A stretch of 64,000 bases of DNA, taken from NCBI RefSeq assembly GCF_051106095.1, contig NC_135783.1:183164947-183228946 (forward strand), given 5' to 3'. Shown here in pieces: positions 56,201 to 61,935 of the stretch; positions within the stretch are counted from its first letter, which is position 1; each line of letters begins with the position of its first letter. The position numbers and the translations under genes were made by a program. The stretch comes from Pogona vitticeps (Eukaryota > Chordata > Lepidosauria > Squamata > Agamidae). The notes beneath the pieces are model-generated. The model was not told the origin of the DNA, ran no database searches, and was given only the letters and a program-made list of their open reading frames with translations.

Positions 56201-56291
56201 GCTGAATATTGTCTTGTCGTGAGACTTCTCTCTCTTCAGAGCAACATTGACATCTAGGGTTAGAAGCACTTCCGCATAGAATGACTCCCAT
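26227..56291 (-). CDS. CDK15: CDK15 (PFTAIRE kinase 2) gene, ten coding exons, 3' end not found
   Basis: A cyclin-dependent kinase of the PFTAIRE subfamily (CDK14/CDK15), a serine/threonine kinase thought to act with cyclin-Y-type partners near membranes. Exons, in order: 56175-56291, 49858-50010, 48425-48522, 46540-46619, 40509-40603, 38709-38771, 35811-35934, 32274-32394, 28984-29077, 26227-26290. All phases join. The signature PFTAIRE helix, the VALK lysine, HRDLKPQN and DFG are present. CDK15 rather than CDK14 is indicated by the N-terminus (MG--LC), PSQ-YS in the T-loop and IDIW. Odd features: N replaces the first glycine of the glycine loop ([10 protein letters not shown]), and E replaces the near-invariant W before YRPPD (TLEYRPPD). 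The C-terminal exons after the LSKFQRYKP segment were not located. Regulation is unknown; exon 1 lies about 3.2 kb from a CpG island. Confidence 0.93.
26291..28983 (-). other. CDK15: CDK15 intron 9
   Basis: Intronic. It holds a (TC)n microsatellite at about 26579-26605, a C-run at 27860-27871, a G-run near 28367 and an (AG)n stretch near 28885-28910. No dispersed repeat family was confidently recognised. Confidence 0.6.
28984..29077 (-). CDS. CDK15: CDK15 exon 9 ([18 protein letters not shown])
   Basis: A 94-bp exon with acceptor CACTCAG and donor GTGAGT. It completes the Trp codon split from exon 8. It encodes [18 protein letters not shown] followed by [13 protein letters not shown], the aF-aG part of the kinase C-lobe, highly conserved with mammalian CDK15. 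Confidence 0.95.
29078..32273 (-). other. CDK15: CDK15 intron 8
   Basis: Intronic. It contains a diverged tandem repeat at about 31037-31470 (listed separately) and a (GGA)n patch near 31562-31580. The rest is unassigned. Confidence 0.6.
31037..31470. repeat. Diverged tandem repeat, unit about 170-180 bp, three units
   Basis: Three similar blocks start near 31037, 31206 and 31386. Each has a GCA-TGGAA-CATGAA-like start, an A-run, a CATGTCT or TATGTCT word and an AAAACTGT-G or AAAACTTGTA end. The stretch before the first block and the stretch before the third share TTTTGTGCT-TACTG-TAT and AAACCATTTCA. Divergence is high, so the array is old. It lies in CDK15 intron 8. Confidence 0.55.
32274..32394 (-). 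CDS. CDK15: CDK15 exon 8 (activation segment, TLEYRPPD)
   Basis: A 121-bp exon with acceptor GGCAG and donor GTGAGAG. It encodes the end of DFG-LARAK, the T-loop [12 protein letters not shown], then [20 protein letters not shown]. The codon before YRPPD is GAA (Glu), whereas Trp (TGG) is nearly invariant in CMGC kinases at this place (CDK2 W167). The change needs three base differences and is the oddest residue in the gene. Confidence 0.93.
32545..32720 (-). mobile_element. LINE 3'-end remnant (L2/CR1 type)
   Basis: On the minus strand it contains TTGTAAACTGCCCAGAGTCG followed by an AT-rich tail (AAATAAATACATAAATAAAC). That is the form of the 3' ends of L2/CR1-type LINEs. The clade is uncertain. 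Confidence 0.5.
34345..34495. mobile_element. Non-autonomous DNA transposon remnant
   Basis: It starts TACAGGCGCTCCTCACTTAACGACC and ends TTGTTAAGTGACGACAGCAGGTA, imperfect inverted ends enclosing about 100 bp. The ends are loosely related to the mariner-like CAGTGGTGCCTCG family. It is degraded. Confidence 0.5.
35155..35525 (-). mobile_element. CR1 LINE 3' end, reverse orientation
   Basis: Read on the minus strand it gives the C-terminal CR1 block (GTGATGGCATCTGGCCTAGA, TGGATAGATTTCTGGAGG) and the 3' UTR, ending CTGGACTAAATGGGCCCTTG, GCCTGATCCAGCAGAGGGCT and CTTCTTAGAG. It is typical of amniote CR1 copies, 5'-truncated and old. Confidence 0.85.
35811..35934 (-). CDS. CDK15: CDK15 exon 7 (catalytic loop HRDLKPQN and DFG)
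   Basis: A 124-bp exon with acceptor TCCCAG and donor GTGAGT. It encodes [40 protein letters not shown] and F plus the first base of the DFG glycine. The catalytic Asp of HRD and the Mg-binding Asp of DFG are intact, so the active-site chemistry is not obviously lost. Confidence 0.96.
37029..37270. mobile_element. Non-autonomous hAT-like transposon (TAGAGATGGGCA ends)
   Basis: A 242-bp element with ends TAGAGATGGGCACGG and CGTGCCCATCTCTA, the same family as 10633-10810. The interior is GC-rich with internal inverted blocks (CTCAGAGG versus CCTCTGAG). No clean 8-bp duplication is seen at this copy. Confidence 0.75.
37945..38302. mobile_element. Mariner-like MITE
   Basis: A 358-bp element with inverted ends CAGTGGGGTCTCGACTT...AAGTCGAGACCCCACTG, flanked by TA (37943-37944 and 38303-38304). 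Internal repeats of TCGACTTACGAAC occur near the left end. No transposase. Confidence 0.88.
38709..38771 (-). CDS. CDK15: CDK15 exon 6 ([14 protein letters not shown])
   Basis: A 63-bp phase-0 exon with acceptor CTTCTTAG and donor GTAGGT. It encodes [20 protein letters not shown] and M, the aD region after the hinge; mammalian CDK15 has [19 protein letters not shown]. Confidence 0.94.
38772..40508 (-). other. CDK15: CDK15 intron 5
   Basis: Intronic. A G-run lies at 39242-39253 and an AT-rich palindromic stretch (TATATATTATATATAATT) at about 38960-39005. No repeat family was assigned. Confidence 0.55.
40509..40603 (-). CDS. CDK15: CDK15 exon 5 ([14 protein letters not shown], hinge)
   Basis: A 95-bp exon with acceptor CCTTAG and donor GTGAGT. 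It encodes [20 protein letters not shown] followed by [11 protein letters not shown], covering strands b4-b5 and the hinge. Confidence 0.95.
41785..42580 (+). mobile_element. CR1 LINE fragment (C-terminal and 3' UTR region)
   Basis: It contains the characteristic CR1 order of short blocks: AAAGTGGTGCACACTGGAGC, GGATCTGAGCTAGCAG, GAAATAAAACTGC, ATTAGGGGCTATTTAACTTG, ACACAATAGAATTGTATAAA, AAAGGAAGCACTTCACAGC and TTGCTTTGAAAAAGGA. It is 5'-truncated and carries many frame breaks. It ends about 35 bp before the Tc1 element. Confidence 0.85.
42617..44167 (-). mobile_element. Tc1-like DNA transposon, degraded
   Basis: A 1551-bp element with inverted ends CAGTCATGTGAAAAAGAAAG...CTTTCTTTTTCATGGGACTG and a TA target duplication (42615-42616 and 44168-44169). 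The minus strand carries a Tc1 transposase relic: the helix-turn-helix region ([31 protein letters not shown]), the first catalytic Asp in TDETK (near 43335) and the second in LQDNDAKHT (near 43060). The SPDLNPIE segment with the third catalytic residue is missing: QSWDL runs straight into [12 protein letters not shown]. Several frameshifts and stops are present, so the copy cannot encode active transposase. Confidence 0.92.
45083..45287. mobile_element. hAT-Charlie-like non-autonomous element
   Basis: A 205-bp element with ends CACTGGTCTCCAAACTATGG...AGTTTGGGGACCCCTG. It is flanked by TCTTAAAA (45075-45082) and TCTTAGAA (45288-45295), an 8-bp duplication with one mismatch. Confidence 0.82.
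45289..45415 (-). repeat. tRNA-derived SINE head
   Basis: On the minus strand it reads TGGATAGCTTTAGCGAG (A-box region) and GGGAGTTCGATTCTCC (B box), then GGCTGGACTTGATGG. It is a tRNA-derived promoter head of a SINE possibly related to those at 360 and 1441. Confidence 0.75.
45962..46100 (+). repeat. MIR/CORE-like SINE head
   Basis: GTGGTGAAATGGATAGAGTG, GACTAGGACTCAGGAGACC and the GCCACG-AAAGTCATTGG block match the 5' part of the reptile MIR-like SINE also present at 50845-51060. The 3' part is lost after a G-run. Confidence 0.6.
46540..46619 (-). CDS. CDK15: CDK15 exon 4 (VALK lysine and PFTAIRE helix)
   Basis: An 80-bp exon with acceptor TTCATTAG and donor GTAAGG. It encodes [20 protein letters not shown] then FTAIRE. 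The ATP-anchoring lysine (VALK) and the diagnostic PFTAIRE cyclin-binding helix are both intact. Confidence 0.96.
46620..48424 (-). other. CDK15: CDK15 intron 3
   Basis: Intronic. It contains one palindromic hAT-like MITE (47868-48003). The rest is unassigned. Confidence 0.6.
47868..48003. mobile_element. Palindromic hAT-like MITE
   Basis: A 136-bp near-perfect palindrome, CAGTGGTTCTTAACCTTTG...AAGGTTAAGAACCAGTG, with inner arms AACTGCAGCTCCCAGAA/TTCTGGGAGTTGCAGT. Same family as the 55.6-kb pair. Confidence 0.85.
48425..48522 (-). CDS. CDK15: CDK15 exon 3 (glycine-rich loop, [13 protein letters not shown])
   Basis: A 98-bp exon with donor GTAAGT; the acceptor is taken as ATCCAAG. It encodes [20 protein letters not shown] then [12 protein letters not shown]. 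The usual CDK15 glycine loop is GEGSYATV. Here the first glycine codon is AAC (Asn), Tyr is His and Ala is Ser. The acceptor lacks a strong pyrimidine tract, so the first one or two residues are less certain. Confidence 0.9.
48523..49857 (-). other. CDK15: CDK15 intron 2
   Basis: Intronic. A short (TA)n stretch lies at about 49095-49107. Nothing else was recognised. Confidence 0.6.
49858..50010 (-). CDS. CDK15: CDK15 exon 2 (N-terminal region)
   Basis: A 153-bp phase-0 exon with acceptor CTGCCAG and donor GTGAGT. It encodes 51 residues beginning [20 protein letters not shown] and ending [15 protein letters not shown]. It aligns with mammalian CDK15 LTDLKEASCSMTSFHPRG...GFQW. It is basic and probably disordered, with no known domain. 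Confidence 0.88.
50386..50647. mobile_element. Foldback (inverted-arm) element with 15-bp target duplication
   Basis: A left arm of about 110 bp (50419-50528) is repeated as its complement at about 50540-50647: GGTTGTTGTGG/CCACAACAACC, GTTCTGAAGGTTGTT/AACAACCTTCAGAAC and GGCATCTTCAGAGGA/TCCTCTGAAGATGCC. The unit is flanked by the direct repeat CATTGGGAATATACT (50371-50385 and 50648-50662). A duplication of 15 bp is unlike hAT or mariner and suggests target-primed reverse transcription. A Penelope-like origin (inverted pLTRs) is possible but unproven. Confidence 0.7.
50845..51060 (+). repeat. MIR/CORE-like SINE
   Basis: Blocks in order: GTTAAGCTATGACTCAGGAA, CTGACTTCAGATACCCATT (degenerate B box), TTGGCCATGAAACTCACGGG and CAGAGTTGTTGGGAGGATAA, with tail CTTTGAGCTTACTGAAGGAA. 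It is the familiar reptile tRNA-headed SINE with an L2-like tail. Confidence 0.75.
52632..53062 (+). mobile_element. L1 LINE 3' end inserted in the R4 element
   Basis: It encodes the C-terminal end of an L1 ORF2 ([20 protein letters not shown] then [14 protein letters not shown]), followed by a 3' UTR and an AATAAAATTCTAAAAAAAG tail near 53047. It is severely 5'-truncated, the usual outcome of L1 insertion. R4 coding sequence resumes directly after it. Confidence 0.85.
53486..53754 (-). repeat. Sauria SINE, 5'-truncated, inserted in the R4 element
   Basis: Same body and tail as the copies at 10892 and 24411 (GAGTCGAACACGACTGG tail, AATCTTTACCTTTAC end on the minus strand). It lacks the tRNA-like head beyond ATCCACGCGATGG. 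R4 sequence continues on both sides. Confidence 0.9.
55606..55742. mobile_element. Palindromic hAT-like MITE, first of a pair
   Basis: A 137-bp unit with ends CAGTGGTTCTTAACC and GGTTAAAAACCAGTG. It is preceded by GCCCAAAC (55598-55605) and followed by GCCTAAAC (55743-55750), an 8-bp duplication with one mismatch. Confidence 0.9.
55751..55886. mobile_element. Palindromic hAT-like MITE, second of a pair
   Basis: A 136-bp unit with ends CACTGGTTCTTAACC and GGTTAAGAACCACTG, oriented oppositely to the first unit judging by the inner block. It is flanked on both sides by GCCTAAAC (55743-55750 and 55887-55894). Confidence 0.9.
56175..56291 (-). CDS. CDK15: CDK15 exon 1 (start codon)
   Basis: The coding part is 117 bp with donor GTAAGT. 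It begins [20 protein letters not shown] and ends VVEYVAK in phase 0. Mammalian CDK15 starts MGQELCAKTVQPGCSCYHCS, so the start is supported by homology. The MGxxLC N-terminus could allow lipid modification (inference). The 5' UTR and promoter above 56291 were not resolved; a (AC)n and C-rich patch lies at 56441-56482. Confidence 0.9.
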
Positions 56292-56944
56292 ATTCTCCTG
56301 TCCTCCGAATGCTTGATCATCTCACTCCTCCTTGTCTTTTTCATTGCCAGAAACTGGAAACGCATGTTCATATGACTTGCATGAGATCTCTGCCACAAGT
56401 AGTCTCATGATTTTCAAGACTTAAAAACACTCCCTTCCCTCCCCCCCCCCAAATCCAAACACACACACACACACAAACACACATCCTAAGACCAGGTGTT
56501 TCACCTTCATTCTTTGTGTAACTCTCTTGGCTTTAAACAACAAGGTTTGTGAAAGCGACTGTTTAGAACTGCTGAGACAAACGTTAAACAGAAGCTGATT
56601 AAAACCAACTTAATGAGTAATCCTGAGGTCCCATTCACAGTTTTTCCTTCAGCATCTGTTTGCTTAAAGAAAAAGTTCAGCAAGTACATAGCAAACATAT
56701 CGGTAGATGCATTCATATTATAACTATGTTCTTTTTTTGTTTTTACACAATTGTTTGAGCAATTCAAATGTTCATGTTTTAGAAAACTAAAAAATCAGAC
56801 TGATCTTTTAAAACATTGCACAATTTTTCATACCTTCTTTTACAATGAAATATAAACAAATAAGCTTGGTCCAGGTATAGCATTTTTTCAGATATAGCCA
56901 CCTTTAGTCTGTTTTTTTATTTTGTACGCCTTGGTTCAATCATA
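56292..56944. other. Upstream region of CDK15
   Basis: Presumed 5' UTR or intron and proximal flank of CDK15. It is AT-rich with a C9 run followed by (AC)n at 56441-56482, and no CpG island. No TATA box can be assigned with confidence. Confidence 0.4.
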
Positions 56945-57818
56945 GATTAAATAGGGCCTGCAACCAAAAAATCAGAAGAAGACTGAGACTCAGAAGGGCA
57001 GCAATGAAGGAATTAGAAAAGATAATCAAGTGTAAGGATGTGTCATTGGAGACCAAGACCAAGATCATCCACACTCTTGCATTTCTGATCACTGTATGGA
57101 TGTGAAAGCTGGATGGTTAAAAAAGATGACAGGAAAAAATTGGTTTCTTTGAAATGCGGTGCTGGAAAAGAGCTTTGTGGATACCCTGGACTGCCAGAAG
57201 GACAAAGACGTGGGTCCTAAAGCAAATTAAGCCTGAACTATCTCTGGAGGCAAAAAACATTGAAACTGAGGCTGTTCTACTTTGGGCACATCATGAGAAA
57301 GTAGGATTATTTGGGAAAGACTATAATGCTGGGAAAGGTGGAAGGCAGTAGAAAAAGAGGAAGACCAAACAGGAGATGGACAGACTCCCTAAAGCAGAAT
57401 TGGGCAAAGTGCAGCCCGCGGGTCACATACAGCCCGCAAGCTGCTCCTGTCCGGCCCACTGACAGTTTTGAACATCAAAACCATGTATAGCTTTTTGTCT
57501 AAAGTTGATCAGTTGCTTATCTTTAACATGCTGCAAAAACCTCTTTAGTATTTGTGAAGTTTAACAAGTTTAAAATAAAAACAATCATAACATCACTGTT
57601 CCATTTTATTTTTAAGTAAAGTTGGTTCGGCCCCCGAACACAGTTCAGATTTTTCATGTGGCCCCCCCCCATAGAAATTAATTACCCATCCCTGCCCTAA
57701 AGGAAGCCATAGGTTTGAGTTTACAAGAGCTGAGCAGGGCTGTTGAAGAGAAGAAATTTTGGAGATGGCCCATTCATAGGGTCACCATAAGTCAGAGGTG
57801 ACTTGATGGCATATAGTA
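56945..57818 (+). mobile_element. RTE/BovB-like LINE 3' fragment, older copy, split by a hAT element
   Basis: It encodes LRLRRAAMKELEKI-like, MRCWKRALWIPWTARRT, then LKQIKPELSLEAK and VEGSRKRGRP in shifting frames. This is the C-terminal region after the RT in RTE/BovB LINEs, more diverged than the copy at 58110. It ends near AGAGGTGACTTGATGGC (57796-57812). A hAT element occupies 57395-57694. Confidence 0.8.
57395..57694. mobile_element. hAT-like non-autonomous element
   Basis: A 300-bp element with ends CAGAATTGGGCAAAGTG...TTACCCATCCCTG and a perfect 8-bp duplication CCCTAAAG (57387-57394 and 57695-57702). The interior contains GCAGCCCGCGGGTC and GGCCCCCCCCC blocks. Confidence 0.9.
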
Positions 57819-58109
57819 ACAGTCTGCTTTAGCAACATCATAAACAGAACCAAAGTACTGTAGCTCCTTCAAATTAACAATTTCATTTCCCTGCAAGGAT
57901 TAATGGAATACAGTGTGCTTCTCTGGACAAATATCCCACAATAGCTTGGGCCATGGGTTTACTGTATAGGATAGCTGGTGTAGAGATGCAGATACCCTCT
58001 CTTTCTATCCAGGCAAAATTAAAGACAATAAAAACAACATAAGGTGTGGCACCTGAAAAGCTATCCTGGATACATTTATTTTTGGTTTGCTGAAGAATAT
58101 ATTGTTCCC

Positions 58110-58995
58110 CCAGCTTATTTAACATATGCAGAATACATCATGCGGAAGGCTGGACTGGAGGAATCCCAAACCGGAATTAAGACTGCTGGAAGAAATATCA
58201 ACAACCTCCGATATGCAGATGATACCACTCTGATGGCAGAAAGTGAGGAGGAATTAAAGAACCTTGTAATGAGAGTGAAAGAGGAGAGTGCAAAAAACGG
58301 TCTGAAACTCAACATTAAAAAAACTAAGATCATGGCCACTGGTCCCATCACCTCCTGGGAAATAGAAGGGGAAGATATGGAGGCAGTGACAGATTTTATT
58401 TTCCTGGGCTCTATGATCACTGCAGACGGAGACAGCAGCCACGAAATTAAAAGATGCCTGCTTCTTGGGAGGAAAGCGATGACAAATCTTGACAGCATCT
58501 TAAAAAGCAGAGACATCACCTTGCCAACAAAAGTCTGAATAGTCAAAGCTATGGTTTTTCCTGTCGTGATGTATGGAAGTGAGAGCTGGACCATAAAGAA
58601 AGCAGATCGCTGAAGAATTGATGCCTTTGAATTGTGGTGCTGGAGGAGGCTCTTGAGAATCCCCTGGACTGCAAGGAGAACAAACCTATCAATTCTGCAG
58701 GAAATCAACCCTGAGTGCTCACTGGAAGGACAGATTCTGAAGCTGAGGCTCCAGTACTTTGGCCATCTCATGAGAAGAGAAGACTCCCTGGAAAAGACCT
58801 TGATGTTGGGAAAGTGTGAAGGCAAGAGAAGAAGGGGACGACCGAGGATGAGATCGCTGGACAGTGTCTGCGAAGCAACCAACATGAATTTGACCCAACT
58901 CCGGGAGGCAGCGGAAGATAGGAGGGCCTGGCGTGCTCTGGTCCATGGGGTCACGAAGAGTCGGACACGACTAAACGAACGACGAAGAAGTTGAT
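58110..58995 (+). mobile_element. BovB (RTE) LINE, 5'-truncated, fairly young
   Basis: One reading frame runs from LTYAEYIMRKAGLEESQTGI through the RT box NNLRYADDTTLMAESEEEL, KTKIMATG and the WCWRRLLRIPWTARRTN block. It ends GVTKSRTRLNERRRS, the well-known BovB C-terminus. It is interrupted only by two TGA codons (58536-58538 and 58611-58613), both at positions that are CGA (Arg) in relatives, consistent with methyl-CpG decay. The endonuclease and the N-terminal part of the RT are missing. BovB is the LINE family famous for horizontal spread between squamates and mammals. Confidence 0.93.
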
Positions 58996-59489
58996 AACAT
59001 CCACAAAAGCTCATATTGAACTATGACAGTTAGTCTTTCTCTTGCCACAAGGTCTGTTTTTAATTTATTTATTTTTGTCTGCATATGCCTGACATGAAAC
59101 TACCCAATATGGTGTGTGCGCGCCCGCAGTCACTTCAACAACACTTCGCTATTTTGTTTTAGCAGCTTATAATTATCATTTCAATTACGCAAAAAACCAT
59201 AAACTTCTACAAAGTGTGATCCAACAATCATCTTGCTGAGGCTAAGCAGGTGAAGGTTTGAGGGCAAAACCTGGATGATCTCCTGAATACTACTGTGATT
59301 TACGCAGAACAAAACACGAGAAATAAAGGTAGGTAACCCCTAGCTAGAGCAATCGCGACAGCCCTAAGCACGCTCTTCCACGCTACAACAACTATTTGTG
59401 TATTATTTATTGCACTAATCACAGGCCATGGCAATTATTATCTATCTTTTCTGAAAATGTTAAACAATGTACGAAGAGCTCAAGGGTCC
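58996..59489. other. Unassigned DNA between BovB and the CpG island
   Basis: Nothing recognised. A short GTGTGTGCGCGCCCGC patch lies near 59111-59127. Confidence 0.4.
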
Positions 59490-60030
59490 CCTTCCTAAGC
59501 AAAGGCTGCGGCCGCTTCTTCCCTGGCAGCTCTTGTTTTCTTAACCGTGCTTTCACTAGTTTGTCCCACTCCAGCCCCCGTCCGCGCGCCCAACCCGACC
59601 TCCCCTTGCTGTCTCGGCTTCTTCATCATCTCATCGGGCCAGAGGCTGACCCCGCCCCTAAAGGCGAGCAAGCTCCGCCTTTTTCCCCCTCCCTCTTCCT
59701 TCTCTTTACGTGAATCAGCTGGTTTGAGCGTCCCTAGAAGCCGGCGGGGGATCTTGGCGGGTAAAGGCGAGGGCGCGCGCACACACACCTCATGGTGAGA
59801 GGTTTGGCGGGCGGGGGAAGGAGGCAAGAGACGACGGGAGGTGAGGGGGGCGCGAGCCGTACGTCGCGCGTGCCAGGACCCAATCTCCAACGGCCGTGTG
59901 GTGGTGCCTCCCTCGTCTACCCCCCCCCTCCGCTGCTGACCCTTAGAGCGGAGTCTAAACTAGAGCCGGGGGTGGAGGGGGGGGGGAGAAGAGAGAGAAA
60001 AACTTCAGTCACGTGATGAGGACACGGCGG
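59490..60030 (+). promoter_or_regulatory. CpG island, candidate divergent promoter (ALS2?)
   Basis: Composition changes sharply here to GC-rich with many CpGs (GCGGCCGC, CCGCGCGCCC, GGCGCGAGCC, ACGTCGCGCG). It contains a GC box CCGCCCC at 59652-59658, but no obvious TATA box at the likely start. A good splice donor context GGGAG/GTGAGG lies at 59840/59841 on the plus strand, suggesting a non-coding first exon. In mammals CDK15 and ALS2 are neighbours transcribed away from each other, and CDK15 here runs leftward from 56291. ALS2 is therefore an inference from synteny; no ALS2 coding exon was seen before 64000. It could instead, or also, serve CDK15. Confidence 0.5.
60009..60016. promoter_or_regulatory. 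CLEAR-like E-box TCACGTGA
   Basis: The palindromic octamer TCACGTGA, preceded by G, matches the core of the lysosomal CLEAR motif bound by TFEB/MITF-family and USF factors. It sits at the edge of the CpG island. Functional use is inferred only. Confidence 0.45.
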
Positions 60031-61800
60031 GGAGGGGCATGTTGGGTGTCTCGTCTGCCTTGGCTGTCGTCATATTGCCTTCCTCTAGCATCCCAGCCCG
60101 TTCTGAACTCCTAAAGAGATGCCGAATTTCTGCCCTTTTTCTGCAGAGAAAAGCACCCCCCACGTGTTTTCTCTGTGTATAAAATGAAAAAAAAAAGGGG
60201 TTAAGGGACCCTTGCCTCAAATACATGTCCCTTTTCCATCCCGAAGGGAAAATGCCTTCTTCCCTTTTTCGTTTACTTCAGAATTTTTAGGCAGCAGAAA
60301 CAGCCTCAAGTGTTTACCTGTTGCTCTCGAGTATTCTTGTCTCCTGCCTTGTGGTTCATCATGTTCAGAATAAATATCTGTTTGCCCCCCCCCCTCTTAG
60401 ATGGGCTAGATTGTGTTCGCTCAGTGTTCTCTTTTTCGTGGAAAAATTAAGTATCTGGCATGGTGTCAATGCATGGCCTCATTTGACCTTTTTTAGCAGC
60501 TGTTGGGAAAGGGCCTTTCCAAAGAGAAATTTTCCTGGTGGTGGGAGATGCTGATTATGTTGCATTGCTCTTACTAGTCACAACAAATTTTATTTTAGTC
60601 TCAAAAGTTGAGTGGGGCAAACCTTTTTGTAGAGGATTGGTCTATTTGTAAACATATGAGTTGCAATAGTATGCTCACAAGGCCTAAAGAGAATTATATA
60701 TGTGAAAGGACAGAAATGAGAAATTCATTTAGAGGATGGGCGTCTAAAGAGGAGTAAAAATCAAGAGGGACTAGCGCAGTAATGTCAAGGGTGCTGTGCA
60801 ACTGATAGCTATGGTACTGTTTATGTGCTTTAACAGTGAAGGCAGACTACTCGGTGTCAGTTATTATGTATCCAAAACAACTCTACCCCACAGAAGAGGG
60901 AGAGATTGTGAAGCATGGAAACCCCAGGATTTACAGAAGTACCATAAAACCCCACAATCTTCAGGCAAAAATTACTCCAGGGATGTCTCTCATAAGCCAG
61001 TGAAAATTGTGCATTCTCAGTGGCCGAGGAATGCTAACCGTGGAGATTTTAAAGGAATGGAGTAGCCTGGCAAGAAGGCATGGCGGGCTGGAACCTTGGA
61101 ACAGGAATATTGCGTGCTGTAACATTTTGTGACAGGTCTCATGAAAGTTCCAAAATGGGAAGCTGCTATAATAGTCTTTCATCCTCTCCTGATGAGCAAT
61201 GGTGTAATAGTTCTTCGTAGGGCTTGCCTCGGGCAGGAGACCTTCAGGTTTCTACCTCTCATAAGCCAGTTCATTCCAGTTGATGACTTGGGTCCAGATT
61301 CTAAAGTTCAGCCATGTGTCTTGAAGGTAGCAAGGAACAGAAGTGTTCATTTGATGCTCAAAGACTTGTTTCCATAAGGACATGAATTAGTATGTCATAT
61401 CATTTGATTTATGTAAAACAGCAGAACTCAACAGCAAATAACAAATGGTCTTGATATCCTGGTTTCCACTCTTTTGCATAGAATGGTTTGTAAACTGGAG
61501 TATATTTGCAAATGTGATGGCAAACCATGAATGAACTTTGTAACCATCCCGATGTTGTTGGACTGCAGTTCCCATACGTTATAGCTGGTAGTGAGGAATG
61601 GTGGCATTTGTAGACCCCAAGGACCTGGGGTGCTGCACTTTGTCCACTTTCTCTGCTTCCTGACCATTTGTTTCTGATGTTTCAGTGTTCCTTGAGAATG
61701 GTGCCTGTTGTGTTCAAATCGAAGCAGAACTACTAGTAAACAGGGAAAACTATGGTGATTTGGTTTATTCTCTTAAATACGAAATGCTGAATGTTCTAGA
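60031..61800. other. Unassigned DNA, possibly first intron of the divergent gene
   Basis: No coding exon recognised. A partial piece of the palindromic MITE family may occur near 61558-61600 (GGACTGCAGTTCCCAT). Open frames here lack domain similarity. Confidence 0.4.
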
Positions 61801-61935
61801 CTAGTGGTTCCCAACCTTGGTCCCCAGATGTTCTTGTACTACAATTCCCAGAAGTCCAGCTGGCACTGCTAATGGTGAAGGCTTATGGGAGTTTTAGGTC
61901 AAGAACATCTGGGAACCCAGGTTTCCAAACCACTG
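61801..61935. mobile_element. Palindromic hAT-like MITE, diverged
   Basis: Ends CTAGTGGTTCCCAACCTTGG and CCAGGTTTCCAAACCACTG enclose the family core CAATTCCCAGAAGTCCAG...AATGGTGAAGGCTTATGGGA. It is more diverged than the 55.6-kb copies. Confidence 0.75.

Noticed and set aside
26227-56291. Assignment of the kinase to CDK14 instead of CDK15.
   Set aside because: The N-terminus (MG--LC), the T-loop [16 protein letters not shown] and the TWPGLSK segment fit CDK15 better. CDK14 has different residues at these places and a different N-terminus.
58115-59014. 299-residue open frame on the minus strand.
   Set aside because: It is exactly antisense to the BovB LINE, whose plus-strand frame matches a known protein. 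Antisense frames of this kind are by-products of codon composition.
59792-60016. Open frame with ATG in the CpG island.
   Set aside because: Low-complexity Gly/Arg-rich translation with no similarity. Better explained as a non-coding first exon or promoter sequence.
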